From Byssovorax sp. (GTDB lineage Bacteria; Myxococcota_A; Polyangia; Polyangiales; Polyangiaceae), in contig JANYGI010000023.1 of assembly GCA_025362495.1 (NCBI GenBank), positions 22,827-86,826 of the forward strand: a stretch of DNA of 64,000 nt. Reading direction: 5' to 3'. The translations under genes and the position numbers were made by a program. Shown piece after piece: positions 52,205-61,764 of this stretch (position 1 is the first letter of the stretch; the number at the start of each line of letters is the position of its first letter). The notes under the pieces are model-generated. The model saw only the letters and a list, made by a program, of their open reading frames with translations. It ran no database searches and had not been told where the DNA came from.

Positions 52205-52507
52205 TCAGTGCTCGACGGCGAGGAGCTTGCCGTGGATCTGCCGCGCCGACGTCCACCCGTTGATGTGCCCGCGGTTATTGCCAATCTGGATCCGGTCGCC
52301 GTCGATGGCCGTGACCAGGTGCAGATACTGATGGCCAACCACGTTGCAGAGCACGATGTCGCCCTTCTGCAGCGTCGCGGGATCGACGGGCGCCACGGTG
52401 ACGAGCTGACCGGATTTGACGAGGGGAGTCATCGAGTCGCCGCGGGGGCGAAACGAGACCGTCTCGCCCGCCTTGAGAAGCTCGATGTAGCGTGAAGCCC
52501 AGCCCAT
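52205..52507 (-). CDS. S24/S26-like (signal-peptidase/LexA-fold) protein
   Basis: 100 residues from ATG at 52507. The core of the S24/S26 fold is seen: FRPRGDSMTPLVKSG with the catalytic Ser25 in the SMxP motif, LVTVAPVDPATLQKGDIVLC with the typical KGDIV strand, and YLHLVTAIDGDRIQIGNN. In active family members a Lys general base lies about 40 residues after the Ser; here that stretch (VGHQYLHLVTAI) has His but no Lys. No N-terminal membrane helix exists, so it is not a conventional signal peptidase. It could be an inactive regulatory fold or a protease with altered chemistry. Confidence 0.7.
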   Translation of the reverse strand: MGWASRYIELLKAGETVSFRPRGDSMTPLVKSGQLVTVAPVDPATLQKGDIVLCNVVGHQYLHLVTAIDGDRIQIGNNRGHINGWTSARQIHGKLLAVEH

Positions 52508-52542
52508 CAGCCGCGTTTACCACGGCGCGCCGCTGGATCTGC

Positions 52543-52716
52543 TCAGGAAGTCACGACCTTCGGAGCGGGCTTTGGCGGCGTCGCGCCGGACGAGGTCGCG
52601 CGGCAGATGGCCGTCCACCCGACGGCTCGAAAAATAGCCGCTCCGGGGTCGAGGCACTGCCGACCGCGAAACATCTCCAGACACCTCGATCGCGGCTCGG
52701 CGACGGCGAACGTCAC
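52543..52716 (-). CDS. Possible small Cys-containing protein, unknown
   Basis: 57 residues from GTG at 52716 to TGA at 52543, with a nearby upstream in-frame stop. It reads VTFAVAEPRSRCLEMFRG, then GRQCLDPGAA, then RAVGWTAICRATSSG and ends PPKPAPKVVTS. Four Cys-like positions and G/C-rich third positions hint at coding. It lacks a ribosome site, so support is weak. Besides this, the 307-base stretch 52508-52814 holds no other clear gene. Confidence 0.25.
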   Translation of the reverse strand: MTFAVAEPRSRCLEMFRGRQCLDPGAAIFRAVGWTAICRATSSGATPPKPAPKVVTS

Positions 52717-52814
52717 CTCTCGACGGTGCCGCGCTCACGATCGATCGACGGCGCGCGTCGTGACGCGGGCTGATCGGCCTATTCGGGCTCGCCATCCCGT
52801 GTAGGATCCGCCGC

Positions 52815-55800
52815 GTGCCGGAGCGGAACGACGAAGACGGGCCGGAGAAGAACGTCACCCCTCGCAGCGGCGACAGCGACTGGCCGAGCGCGGAGCCAGG
52901 CGCGCCACGCGGGCCGCTCGGTCCAACGCCGACGCCTCCCGCGCGCCGCGTGAGCACGCTCGTGGGAGGGACGCCGTCGCAGCCACAGGCGCCGCCGCCG
53001 TTGCCGCCGCGACCGCCGCCGGGGGCGCCGCGGCTCTCTCCGCTGGGCCCGCCTGGCAAGCTGCCGCCCATCGCGCCCACGCTGCCGCGACCCGGCGTGC
53101 CTCCGCCGCGACCCGGCGCCACCGCGCCAGGCGCGGGCCAGTCGACGATGATCGGCATCACCAAGACCGCGACGGCGACGCCGGGCGCTACGCCGGCGCC
53201 GCCGCCGGTGGTCTCGGCCACCGCGTCGCCGCTGCCGACCACGCCGGCGCCGAGCGTCTCCGCAACGATGCCGATGTCGCCCGCTGGACCCGCGGCGACA
53301 CCGTCGTCAACGACGTTGCCCACGCGTGGCCAGGACCAGACCATCACCGCCGCGGTCCAGGTCGAGCCCACCGCGCCCACGACGATCCCCGGGCAGCTCC
53401 GGCTCCGCGCGACGCGGCTCCGCGAGCGCGATCCCATCGCCGCGGCGCGCGCGCTGGTCGAGCTCGGCCTCTACGAAGAGCGCGTGGCGCAGGACCGCGA
53501 CGCGGCCCGATCGGCGTACGAGGGCGCGCGCGAGATCGCCCGCACGCTCGAGCCCGCGCTCGGCCGGATCCGCCGCTTGCTCGACGGCCACCGCGATCTC
53601 GGTCGCGCCCTGACGATCCTCGAAGACGAGATCGCCGTGGCGGAGGGCAGCGCGCACCGGGCCGATCTCTACGCCGAGAAGGCCCGGCTCGAGGGCGCGC
53701 TCGGCAAGCTCGCCGAGAGCCGCGCCGCGTACATCGAGGCACTCCGGCTGGTGCCGCTCCACGCGGCGTCGCTGCGCGGGCTCGAGGCCGTCGTGCGGCG
53801 CGAGCTCGCGGCGGGGCCGGATCGCGCGCTCTCCGCGGTGCTCGCGACGCACCTCGAGCGCCTCGCCGACGCTTATGCGCCGACGGCCAACGGCCAGCCC
53901 GCGAGCCGCGACGGCGACGGTCGCCTCGCCGCGTGGATCCACGTCGAGCGCTCGCAGGTGCTCGATCGTCAGCTCGGGCAGCCCGACGCCGCGTTCGTCG
54001 CGCTCCAGCGCGCGGTGGCCTTCGAGCCCGCGCCGGGGCCGGTGCGCGGCGCGTACACGCGGCACCTCGTCCGCCACCATCGCACCGTCGATCTCGTCGA
54101 GTCGCTCTCCACCGAGGCCGATCACGAGCGCGACGACGATCGCGCCTCGCGCCTGCTCTACACGGCCGCGCGGGTCCTCGTCGACAAGCTCGGCACGGCC
54201 GTCACCGGCGACGGCGCGCGGGGCGAGCGCGCCTCGATGGCCGTCGACGCCAGCGGCTTGCTTTCCCGGGCATCTGCGCGCGCTCCCGAGACGACGCCGA
54301 CCTCGGGGCGCATCCTCGCCGAGCTGATCCGCCTGCTCGAGTCGGTGGGCGAGATCGAGGCCGCGAGCGCCGTCCGACAGAAGCGCCTCGCCCTCTACAC
54401 GGCGCCCGAGGCGATGGCCCACGAGCACGTGCGCCTGCTGGAAATCTTCGACGGCCTCGGGCGCGCGGACGAGGCCGCGTTCCACGCCGAGCGCGCCCTC
54501 GATCTCGATCCCAACGACGCGACCACGCGCGAGCGCCTCGACCGCGCCCTCCAGCGCCTCGGCCGCCACGAGGTCCGCGTGCGCTCGTGGATCGCCGAGG
54601 CCAACGCCACGCGGCCCACGCGCGTCCGCATCGCCGCGCTGCTCCGCGCGTCGGACATCACCGAGCGCCAGCTCCGCCGCCGCGACGAGGCCATCGCGCA
54701 CCTGCGCGCGGCGTGGGCGATCGATCCCGGCAACAGCGGCGTCTTCGACGCGCTCTCGGCGCTGCTCTCGCCGCCGGCGCGCGATCCCGACTCGGACGCG
54801 CGCGGCGTGCGCGCTCGCATCGAGCTCTACGCCCAGGCCGCGCAGGTCGCCTCCGATCCCGAGCGGCGGATCGGCCTCCACGAGAAGCTCGCCTCGATCT
54901 GGGAAGACGAGCTCTGCCAGCCGGCCCGGGCGATCGAGGAGATCGAGAAGATCCTCGCGCTCGCGCCCGAGCGGCGCTCGGCGATCCTCGCGCTCCAGCG
55001 CAACGCCCAGCGCGCCGGCGACGCGAAGCAGCTCGCGCGCGCCCTCCAGGCCGAGGCCGATCTCACCTCGGATCCGCCGCTGCAACGCCGCCTCCTGCTC
55101 CGCGCCGCCGAGGTGATGTCGGATCGCGTCGGCGATCGCGATCGCGCCTTCGCCCTCGTCGGCCGCGCGCTGGCGATCGGGCCCGACGACTCCGAGGCCC
55201 TCCGCGCGCAGTACCGCCTGCTCGAGAAGGCCAGCCGCTACGACGAGGCCCGCCGCACGCTCCTGGCGATCATCGCCCACGAGCCCGACGACAGCCGCCG
55301 CTTCGCGCTCTGGCTCGAGGTCGCCGTGCTCGACGAGCAGCGCCTCAAGCACCCCTACGACGCCGTCGACGCCTACGGCCAGGCCGCGCTGATCAAGCCG
55401 CGCCACCCGCTCCCGCAGCACGAGGTCGTGCGCCTCCTCCGCGCCGAGGAGAACCCGGCCAAGCTGGTCGAGGCGCTGCTCCAGCTCGCAGGATCGGCCG
55501 CCGACACCGCCGAGTACGCGCGCCTGCTCTTCGAGGCCGCCGAGCTGCAAGAGCTGATGCTCGACAAGGACGCGGCGGCGCTGAAATGCCTCGCCCAGGC
55601 CGACAACCTCGGCGCCGAGGTGCCGAAGGATCCCGCCGTGATCGAGGCGATGGAGCGCATCCACATCCGCCGCAACGAGGAGCTGCAGCTCGCGGCGCTC
55701 TACGGCCGGTGGCTCGAGCGTCAACCGCCGGCGACGGTGGATCACAACGTCCGCGTGGCCCTTGCCACGGTCCTCGGCGAGACCACGCCGAACGACGCCG

Positions 55801-58562
55801 TCGAGCTCCTCGAAGGCCTCGTCGCCGTGGTGCCGAGCCACGTCCCCGCGCTGCGCCTGCTCGAGCAGCTCCACCGTCGGCTCGGCGCCCACGCGTCGCT
55901 CGCGAACGTCCTCCGCGCCGAGGCCGACGTGCTCACGTCGAACCTCGCGCGCACCGGCGCCCTCTGGGAGCTCGTCGGCCTCGAAGAGCAGCTCGGGCCG
56001 GCGGTGACGCTCGACGCGCTCGCCCGCCTCGTCGAGGGCGCGCCGCACGACACCGGCGCGCTCGACGCCACGGTGCGCATCGCCGGCAAGCTCACGAGCG
56101 GCATCAACGTGCCGCACCCGGCCGCGCTCGCCACGCGCGCGCGCCTCGTCCCCGCGATCCGCGCGCGCAAGGAGCTCGCGGTCGATCCGATCACCCGCGC
56201 CGTCTACCAGATCGAAGAGTCGCTCCTGATCGAGGCCCAGGCGCCCGAAGACGCCAGCGCGCTCCGCGCCGCCCTCGCCGGCTACCACGCGGCGATAACC
56301 CAGTGGCCCGAGAGCCTCCTCGCCGCGCGCGGGCTCGAGCGCCTCGCCGAGCGCCTCGGCGATCGCCCGAGCCTGATCCTCTCGCAGCTCGTCCTCGCCA
56401 AGCTCGCGCACGGCCCGCGCGAGAAGGCCGCTCACACCGTCCGCGCCGCCGATCTCACCGCGACCGACCTCACGCCGAAGGTGCAGGCCGAGGCGCTCGC
56501 GCTCTACGAAGAGGCCCTCTTCGCCGACGCCGATTGCCTGCCCGCCGCGCGCGCCCTCGCCCACATGCTCGCGAACGACATCGGCCGCCTGCTCGATCGC
56601 CTCGGCGACGCGCTCTCCCGCGCCACCGCGCGCGAGCCGATCTTGCTGCTCGGCACCGAGATCGGCCGCGCCATCCTCCGCCAGCGCGACACGGCGGTTC
56701 GCAACGTCAGCCTCGCCGGCGCCGCCGCCCCGCCCGAGCCTTCGGATCCCGGCATCGGCGTCTCGGCCATGCGCCGCGTCCTCGAGGTCGCCCCCGACGA
56801 GGTGCCGTCGCTCCTGCAGATGGCTCGCCTCCTCGTGCTCCAGCGCGTGTGGGCCGAGGCGCGCAACACGCTGCTCCGCGTCCAGGAGCTCACCGCCGAG
56901 GTCGAGCCGCAGCTCACCGCGGGCTTCATGCTCGCCGATCTCTACGAAGGCCCGCTCGAGAACCTCGAGCTCGCGCAAGCCTCGATCGAGGGCATCCTCG
57001 ACATCGACGAAGAGAACCGCCGCGCGCTCGAGCGCCTCCAGGTGATCGCCGTGGCCCGCGGCGACCGCGCCCTCAGCATCCACACCCTGCAGCGCCTCGC
57101 CGAGGTCACGCTCGATCCCGCCGGCCGGGTCGAGGTCGATCTCCGCCTCGCCGACGCCTGCCGCGAGGCCAACGACGCGCCCGGCCGCGTCCGCGCCTAC
57201 TGCGACGCCATCGTGACGGCGCCGAGCGATCAGCGCGCCTGGACGGCCCTCGCGCGGCTCTACCGCGTCGACAGCGCCGACGGCGCCGCGGGCTACGCGC
57301 TCGCGCTCCAGCAGCTCCTCGACGTCGCGGCGACGCGGCGGCTCCCGGTCGATCATCGCTGGCTCACCACGCTCGGCCTGATCGAGGTCACGGTGCTCGT
57401 CCGCGCTCGCGAGGGCGTCGCGCACCTGCAACAGGCCGCGGCGCTCCCCGGCGCGCCCGCCGAGACGAAGATCGCCCTCGGCCGCGGCCTCGAAGGCGCC
57501 AATCGCAACGGCGAGGCCGTCCAGATCCTGCGCGACGTCCTGCTCCCCGATCCCGAGACGTTCGCGCGCACCCCCGATCTCGTCGTCGGCCTCACGACGC
57601 TCGAATCCGCGCTCGCGAAGGAGGGCCGCGCCGACGAGCGCAGCGCCGTGGAAGAGGTCCGCGCCTGCCTCGGCGACGTGAAGCCCGAGCGCATCTCGCG
57701 CCTCCGTTCGCGCCGCTTGCCCGAGGGATCGCCCTACGCGGGCATCCTCGCGGGCGCCGAGATGTCGCGCCTCCTGCTCCCCGAGGCCCGCAGCCCGATG
57801 GTCGACGTGGCCCTCGCGATGGCGCCGATCGCCGCCAAAGTGCTTCGTTTCGAGCTCGCGAACCTCAACATCACCTCGCGTGATCGCCTGAGCCCGCGCG
57901 ACAACCACCCGACGCGGCTGCTCGCCGATCGCCTCGCGCGCGCCCTCGGGATCGAGGCCTTCGAGCTCTACTTGAGCCCCTCGTGGCAGGGCGCCGCGCG
58001 CGTGTATCCGGGCGATCCGCCGGCGATCGTCGGTTCAACCACCTTCGCCGAGCTGCCCGAGCCAGAGCAGGCCTTCGCGCTCGCGCGCCTCCTCGCCCGC
58101 ACCGCGCTCGGCCTCACCTGGCTCGACGAGCTGCCGATCGACGCCGTCGACGGCTTTCTCCTGGCCTCCGTCCGCTCGATCGAGCCCACCTTCGGCGCCG
58201 GCGAGATCACCGCCGCGCGCGAGGCCATGGCCCAATCGTTCCTCCTCAGCGTGCAGAAGGCCGTCGGCCGCCGCCAGCGCAAGCTCCTCGAAGAGATCGC
58301 GCCGGCCGTGATTGCCACCTACGACGCGCGCGCCTTCTCCATCGGGGTCCGCCGCAGCGAGTATCGACTCGGCTACATCCTCTCGGGCGACCTCGTCGCC
58401 GCGATTGACTACCTGAAGCGCTACGATCGCGAGATCAGCCGCGCCGACGGCGATCCTCGGGTGCTGTTGCAACACCCGGTCACCAACGAGCTGCTTCGTT
58501 ATGCGCTGACGCCTGACGCCTTTGCGGAGCGGCGCAGGGTCGGGTCCATCGTCACGCAGTAG
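52815..58562 (+). CDS. Giant TPR protein
   Basis: 1915 residues from GTG 52815. The N-terminal ~190 residues are Pro/Ala/Thr-rich and probably disordered. The rest is a long array of TPR-like helix pairs, with Arg/Glu-rich units such as ALTILEDEIAVAEGSAHRADLY, LRLVPLHAASLRGLEA, and a non-repetitive C-terminal domain (~1720-1915; LRFELANLNITSRDRLSPR, FAELPEPEQAFALARLL). There is no signal peptide or membrane segment. Proteins of this size with one uninterrupted TPR series are typical in Polyangia and are thought to be assembly scaffolds; the partner is unknown. The stop codon abuts the convergent YCII gene stop with no spacer. Confidence 0.75.
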   Translation: MPERNDEDGPEKNVTPRSGDSDWPSAEPGAPRGPLGPTPTPPARRVSTLVGGTPSQPQAPPPLPPRPPPGAPRLSPLGPPGKLPPIAPTLPRPGVPPPRPGATAPGAGQSTMIGITKTATATPGATPAPPPVVSATASPLPTTPAPSVSATMPMSPAGPAATPSSTTLPTRGQDQTITAAVQVEPTAPTTIPGQLRLRATRLRERDPIAAARALVELGLYEERVAQDRDAARSAYEGAREIARTLEPALGRIRRLLDGHRDLGRALTILEDEIAVAEGSAHRADLYAEKARLEGALGKLAESRAAYIEALRLVPLHAASLRGLEAVVRRELAAGPDRALSAVLATHLERLADAYAPTANGQPASRDGDGRLAAWIHVERSQVLDRQLGQPDAAFVALQRAVAFEPAPGPVRGAYTRHLVRHHRTVDLVESLSTEADHERDDDRASRLLYTAARVLVDKLGTAVTGDGARGERASMAVDASGLLSRASARAPETTPTSGRILAELIRLLESVGEIEAASAVRQKRLALYTAPEAMAHEHVRLLEIFDGLGRADEAAFHAERALDLDPNDATTRERLDRALQRLGRHEVRVRSWIAEANATRPTRVRIAALLRASDITERQLRRRDEAIAHLRAAWAIDPGNSGVFDALSALLSPPARDPDSDARGVRARIELYAQAAQVASDPERRIGLHEKLASIWEDELCQPARAIEEIEKILALAPERRSAILALQRNAQRAGDAKQLARALQAEADLTSDPPLQRRLLLRAAEVMSDRVGDRDRAFALVGRALAIGPDDSEALRAQYRLLEKASRYDEARRTLLAIIAHEPDDSRRFALWLEVAVLDEQRLKHPYDAVDAYGQAALIKPRHPLPQHEVVRLLRAEENPAKLVEALLQLAGSAADTAEYARLLFEAAELQELMLDKDAAALKCLAQADNLGAEVPKDPAVIEAMERIHIRRNEELQLAALYGRWLERQPPATVDHNVRVALATVLGETTPNDAVELLEGLVAVVPSHVPALRLLEQLHRRLGAHASLANVLRAEADVLTSNLARTGALWELVGLEEQLGPAVTLDALARLVEGAPHDTGALDATVRIAGKLTSGINVPHPAALATRARLVPAIRARKELAVDPITRAVYQIEESLLIEAQAPEDASALRAALAGYHAAITQWPESLLAARGLERLAERLGDRPSLILSQLVLAKLAHGPREKAAHTVRAADLTATDLTPKVQAEALALYEEALFADADCLPAARALAHMLANDIGRLLDRLGDALSRATAREPILLLGTEIGRAILRQRDTAVRNVSLAGAAAPPEPSDPGIGVSAMRRVLEVAPDEVPSLLQMARLLVLQRVWAEARNTLLRVQELTAEVEPQLTAGFMLADLYEGPLENLELAQASIEGILDIDEENRRALERLQVIAVARGDRALSIHTLQRLAEVTLDPAGRVEVDLRLADACREANDAPGRVRAYCDAIVTAPSDQRAWTALARLYRVDSADGAAGYALALQQLLDVAATRRLPVDHRWLTTLGLIEVTVLVRAREGVAHLQQAAALPGAPAETKIALGRGLEGANRNGEAVQILRDVLLPDPETFARTPDLVVGLTTLESALAKEGRADERSAVEEVRACLGDVKPERISRLRSRRLPEGSPYAGILAGAEMSRLLLPEARSPMVDVALAMAPIAAKVLRFELANLNITSRDRLSPRDNHPTRLLADRLARALGIEAFELYLSPSWQGAARVYPGDPPAIVGSTTFAELPEPEQAFALARLLARTALGLTWLDELPIDAVDGFLLASVRSIEPTFGAGEITAAREAMAQSFLLSVQKAVGRRQRKLLEEIAPAVIATYDARAFSIGVRRSEYRLGYILSGDLVAAIDYLKRYDREISRADGDPRVLLQHPVTNELLRYALTPDAFAERRRVGSIVTQ

Positions 58563-58997
58563 CTACTTCGATTTCGCGAACGAGGCGCTCCACATCGGCG
58601 CAACGTCGTTGATGATCTTCATTATCTCCGGCGGAATGTCCGACGCCACCGTCATCTGATGGAGCGTGAGGACGTCGTCGAACCCGAGCCCGACCGGGCA
58701 GCGCAGGGCCCATTCGATCGCCTCGTCGCGCGACGCGACGTCGATCAGATAAAAGCCGCCGACCAGCTCCTTCGACTCGCTGAAGGGCCCGTCGAGCACC
58801 GCGCGCTTGCCGCCGGAGACTCCGATCCGAGCGCCTTTTCCCGCGGGATTGAGGCCCTCGGACGCGACGAGCACGCCGGCCTTGAACATGTCTTCGTTGT
58901 ACTTCATGGCCGCCGCGATGACGCTCTCGTCGGGGGGCGCGTCATTGGCCGAGGGCGCGCGGTCCGGATCGGGCGTGGCGGTGATGAGGAATCGCAT
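58563..58997 (-). CDS. YCII-related (DGPF) domain protein
   Basis: 144 residues from ATG at 58997, with AGGAG 9 bases upstream. The family signatures are visible: MKYNEDMFKAGVLVASEGLNP, AVLDGPFSESKELVGGFYLID with the eponymous DGPF, and a helical DEAIEWALRCP. YCII-type dimeric alpha/beta barrels are of uncertain function, possibly ring-cleaving or sigma-factor-linked in relatives. No sigma factor is adjacent here. Its stop begins at the base directly after the TPR gene stop. Confidence 0.85.
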   Translation of the reverse strand: MRFLITATPDPDRAPSANDAPPDESVIAAAMKYNEDMFKAGVLVASEGLNPAGKGARIGVSGGKRAVLDGPFSESKELVGGFYLIDVASRDEAIEWALRCPVGLGFDDVLTLHQMTVASDIPPEIMKIINDVAPMWSASFAKSK

Positions 58998-59250
58998 CGT
59001 CGTATCTCCTTCGTTACAAGCTCGAAGCCGAGCGTCCGGGCACTCACGGAGTGGTCGGAATGCCGGGCTCCGGCGGGACGACGAACGAGGTACCCCGGGA
59101 TCGACACCCCCGGCGATTTTTCTGTGCACCGCCGGCGCCGCCCGCGTCGCGGCGGTGAAACACCGGGGTTTCACGGCCGTGCGGCGCAGGCGACGCGGCG
59201 AGCCGGCCTGTGCGCCGGAGCCCACCGGGCACGAGCCACCGGCGACCGGC

Positions 59251-60357
59251 TCAGCGCTTCGTTGCCTTCCGCTTGCGGAGGCGCGCGGCGAGCCCGATCG
59301 GCACCAGGCTGAAGGCCAGCATGGCGCTCCGCCAGTCTCGCGGCGGCGCCTCGAGAGCGGCAGTCGCCTCGCCCAGCTTGATCGTGCCGACCTTCACGTC
59401 GTCGTTCATCGACATCATGTCGCGGTCGCCGTCGACCGCGCCATAGAACAGGGTGAGTCCGCCCGATCCCGCGGCGGGGGCCGTCCACGAGAACGACCAC
59501 GAGGACATGTTCTCCGCGCCGCTGGAGATCAAAGCGTGGCAGTCGCCGTAGAGCACCGTCGTCCCGCTGATGGGCTTCGGCAAGTCCTTCGGGCAGCTCG
59601 ACGAGCTCTGTCCCGAGTCCGAGCCGAGCACGCCGGCGAGCTTGCCCGAGGCGCCCTCGACCGTCGCGGCGAAGTTGTTGACGTGGGTGAGGTACTGGCC
59701 ACATCCGCTCAGGCCGAGGTGCTCGCCGACCAGCTTGACGTCGACCTGGTACTTCTGCCCCGGCGTGTAGGTGGGCTGTCCGCCGACCATGAACGATCGC
59801 GCGCTGTCGTAGTTCTCTTGCCACTCGGCGGCGGTGTGCGGGCTCCAGCCGACGCACATCACCGTTCCGGTGGCCTCGGCCGCGAGATCGAGCATCTGCG
59901 GGCCGATGGGGCAGCTGCTCACCTGGACGACGGTCTCCTTGTGGCGGAGGCGGCCGCGCGCGTAGATCTCGAGGGCGCGCCCTTGTTCGACGCCGTGGCA
60001 GCCGAGCATCGCGCAGCTCCCGTCGAGGATCGGCTCGACGTTGCACTTGTAATAGTCGAGGTCGAGATCCGGTAACGCGACCGGGCCTTCGCTGGGCTTC
60101 TGCGTCGTCGTCCCGCAGGCGGCGGCGTCGGTGCAGGTGCGCGCGTAGGTGCCGTCGGCGCCCTTGTTCCACGGCGTGCACGACCACGACTCGGCACATC
60201 CGCCGCCGGTGGTCGTCGTCGGCCCGGCGCCGCTGCCGCTGTTGCCGTCGCCGCCCGAGCCACAGATACCCGAAGAGCACGGGCCCGGCGGCGCCGTCGT
60301 GTCCTTCGAGGCACACCCCGCGGCAGCGAGCGCGACGCCGATGATCCAACCGAGCAC
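59251..60357 (-). CDS. Anchored secreted protein with CX4CH motif (choice-of-anchor-like)
   Basis: 368 residues from GTG at 60357, with a stop codon immediately upstream; ATG at 60361 is out of frame. Lipobox AAAGC gives the lipidated Cys near residue 15, and a Gly/Ser/Thr linker follows. Residues ~100-125 contain YKCNVEPILDGSCAMLGCHG, which is reminiscent of c-type cytochrome PILxxxCxxCHG motifs but with four residues between the Cys. A beta-rich Ig-like domain (~190-310; YQVDVKLVGEH, WSFSWTAPAAGSGG) resembles anchored secreted 'choice-of-anchor' proteins. A C-terminal hydrophobic segment (MLAFSLVPIGLAA) and KRKATKR tail complete an outer-anchoring plan. Heme binding is only a possibility. 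Confidence 0.65.
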   Translation of the reverse strand: MLGWIIGVALAAAGCASKDTTAPPGPCSSGICGSGGDGNSGSGAGPTTTTGGGCAESWSCTPWNKGADGTYARTCTDAAACGTTTQKPSEGPVALPDLDLDYYKCNVEPILDGSCAMLGCHGVEQGRALEIYARGRLRHKETVVQVSSCPIGPQMLDLAAEATGTVMCVGWSPHTAAEWQENYDSARSFMVGGQPTYTPGQKYQVDVKLVGEHLGLSGCGQYLTHVNNFAATVEGASGKLAGVLGSDSGQSSSSCPKDLPKPISGTTVLYGDCHALISSGAENMSSWSFSWTAPAAGSGGLTLFYGAVDGDRDMMSMNDDVKVGTIKLGEATAALEAPPRDWRSAMLAFSLVPIGLAARLRKRKATKR

Positions 60358-60593
60358 TCATCTCATGGCCCACCTCGGTGAACGTCAGGATGAAACTCGA
60401 GGGTACGCGGCGGGCGCGCTCGCTGGCAAGGCTCGTCAGCGCTGCGCGGACGGGGCCTTCTCCACGGGCATCTCGGTGACTGCCGTCGGGCGGGCGCGAC
60501 GAGCTGGATGCCCCGACGAGGAAGACAATCGTCCTCTCGGAGGGGATGGATGGCGGGGATGGTATGGAGAGGGAGGTGCGTGGAGACGGCGCT

Positions 60594-61745
60594 TCAGGAA
60601 GAGAGGCCGGCGGTGAAGCTCGGTAGGCGGGCATACCGCATCACGTGGTGCTCCTCGTCGCCGAAGAGCGAGTTGAGCACGTGCATGCGCTTGAAATAGA
60701 GGCCCACGTCGTGCTCGTCGGTGACGCCGATGCCGCCGTGGAGCTGCACGGCCTGCTGGGTGACGAAGCGCCCGCCGACGGCGAGCTGCACCTTGGCGGC
60801 CGAGACAGCGCCTTTGCGCTCGACCACGTCGGCATCACTGACCTTGATCGCCGCGAGGATCGCCGTCGATTTGCAGAGCTCGACCTCGACGAACATGTCG
60901 ACGGCGCGGTGCTGGAGGGCCTGGAACGAGCCGATCTTCACGCCGAACTGCTCGCGGGTGCGCAGGTAGTCGGTCGTCATTTCGAGCACGGCGCGGGCGA
61001 TCCCCGCGCCCTCGGCGCAGGCCGCGGCGGCGCCGACGTCCATCGCCTCTTCGAGCGCGGCGACGGCCGAGCCCTCGGCGCCGAGCAGGCGGTCTCTGCC
61101 AATCTGGACGCCGGTGAGGGTGATCATCGCGGCGTGATGGCCATCCATCGTCTTGACCGGAGCGATGGTGAGACCGGGGGTGTCGCGATCGAGGACGAAG
61201 ACCGAGATGCCGCCGTCGTTCTCGCCGTCGGAGGTGCGCGCCGAGACGACGATGGTGTCGGCCGCGTGCCCGTTGAGCACCCAGCGCTTGCTCCCGTCGA
61301 GGCGGTATCCATCGCCGGATTTCACGGCGCGCGTCTCGACGTCGGAGACATCGAATCGACTGTTGCGCTCGGCGTGGGCGAGGGCGAGCGAGGTGCGCCC
61401 CTCGGCGAAGGGCGCGAGATAGGCCTGCTGCTGCTCGGCGGTTCCGAGCCGGAGGATCGGTATCGAGGCGACCAGCGAGGGCAGGAACGGCTCCGGCGTG
61501 AGCGTCGTCCCGAGCTGCTCGAGGATCAGAGCCACGTCGGCAAACGTGCCTCCGAGGCCGCCCACGTCTTCCGGCAGGGCCAGGCCGAGCCAGCCATACT
61601 CGCCCATCTTCTGCCAGACGTCGCGCGACCAGCCGGTGGGATCGTCGCGCAGCTCGCGGTGGCGCGAGACGGGCGACTGCTTCTTCACGAACGAAGCGAC
61701 AGTGTCGAGGAGGAGCTTTTGCTCGTCGGTGAGATCGAAGTTCAT
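60594..61745 (-). CDS. Acyl-CoA dehydrogenase, small-subunit type
   Basis: 383 residues from ATG at 61745. The three ACAD regions are visible: N-terminal FDLTDEQKLLLDTV and ALPEDVGGLGGTF helices, the beta domain (LDGSKRWVLNGHAADTIVV), and the C-terminal FAD/tetramer helices (YLRTREQFGVKIGSFQALQH, VQLHGGIGVTDEHDVGLYF). It lacks the GGSNEI segment that its upstream partner has. The pair (20 bases apart) resembles heteromeric acyl-CoA dehydrogenases such as PimC/PimD or steroid FadE pairs, which oxidise acyl-CoA to enoyl-CoA in the cytoplasm. Pathway and substrate are not defined by neighbours. Confidence 0.85.
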   Translation of the reverse strand: MNFDLTDEQKLLLDTVASFVKKQSPVSRHRELRDDPTGWSRDVWQKMGEYGWLGLALPEDVGGLGGTFADVALILEQLGTTLTPEPFLPSLVASIPILRLGTAEQQQAYLAPFAEGRTSLALAHAERNSRFDVSDVETRAVKSGDGYRLDGSKRWVLNGHAADTIVVSARTSDGENDGGISVFVLDRDTPGLTIAPVKTMDGHHAAMITLTGVQIGRDRLLGAEGSAVAALEEAMDVGAAAACAEGAGIARAVLEMTTDYLRTREQFGVKIGSFQALQHRAVDMFVEVELCKSTAILAAIKVSDADVVERKGAVSAAKVQLAVGGRFVTQQAVQLHGGIGVTDEHDVGLYFKRMHVLNSLFGDEEHHVMRYARLPSFTAGLSS

Positions 61746-61764
61746 GCGCTGTTCTCCTCGCCCT

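Noticed and set aside
51160..52338. Longer start for the hydroxyacid dehydrogenase
   Set aside because: The N-terminal extension is Ser/Thr/Arg-rich and overlaps the S24-like gene; ATG 52116 matches family length.
52517..53437. 306-residue minus-strand frame rich in Gly/Ala/Pro
   Set aside because: Mostly antisense to the Pro-rich start of the TPR gene; no domain.
53307..57908. 1533-residue open frame on the minus strand, and a 1316-residue plus frame at 53933-57883
   Set aside because: Both are shadow frames of the giant TPR gene. They are Arg/Ala/Gly-rich, lack domains and starts, and arise from the high third-position GC.
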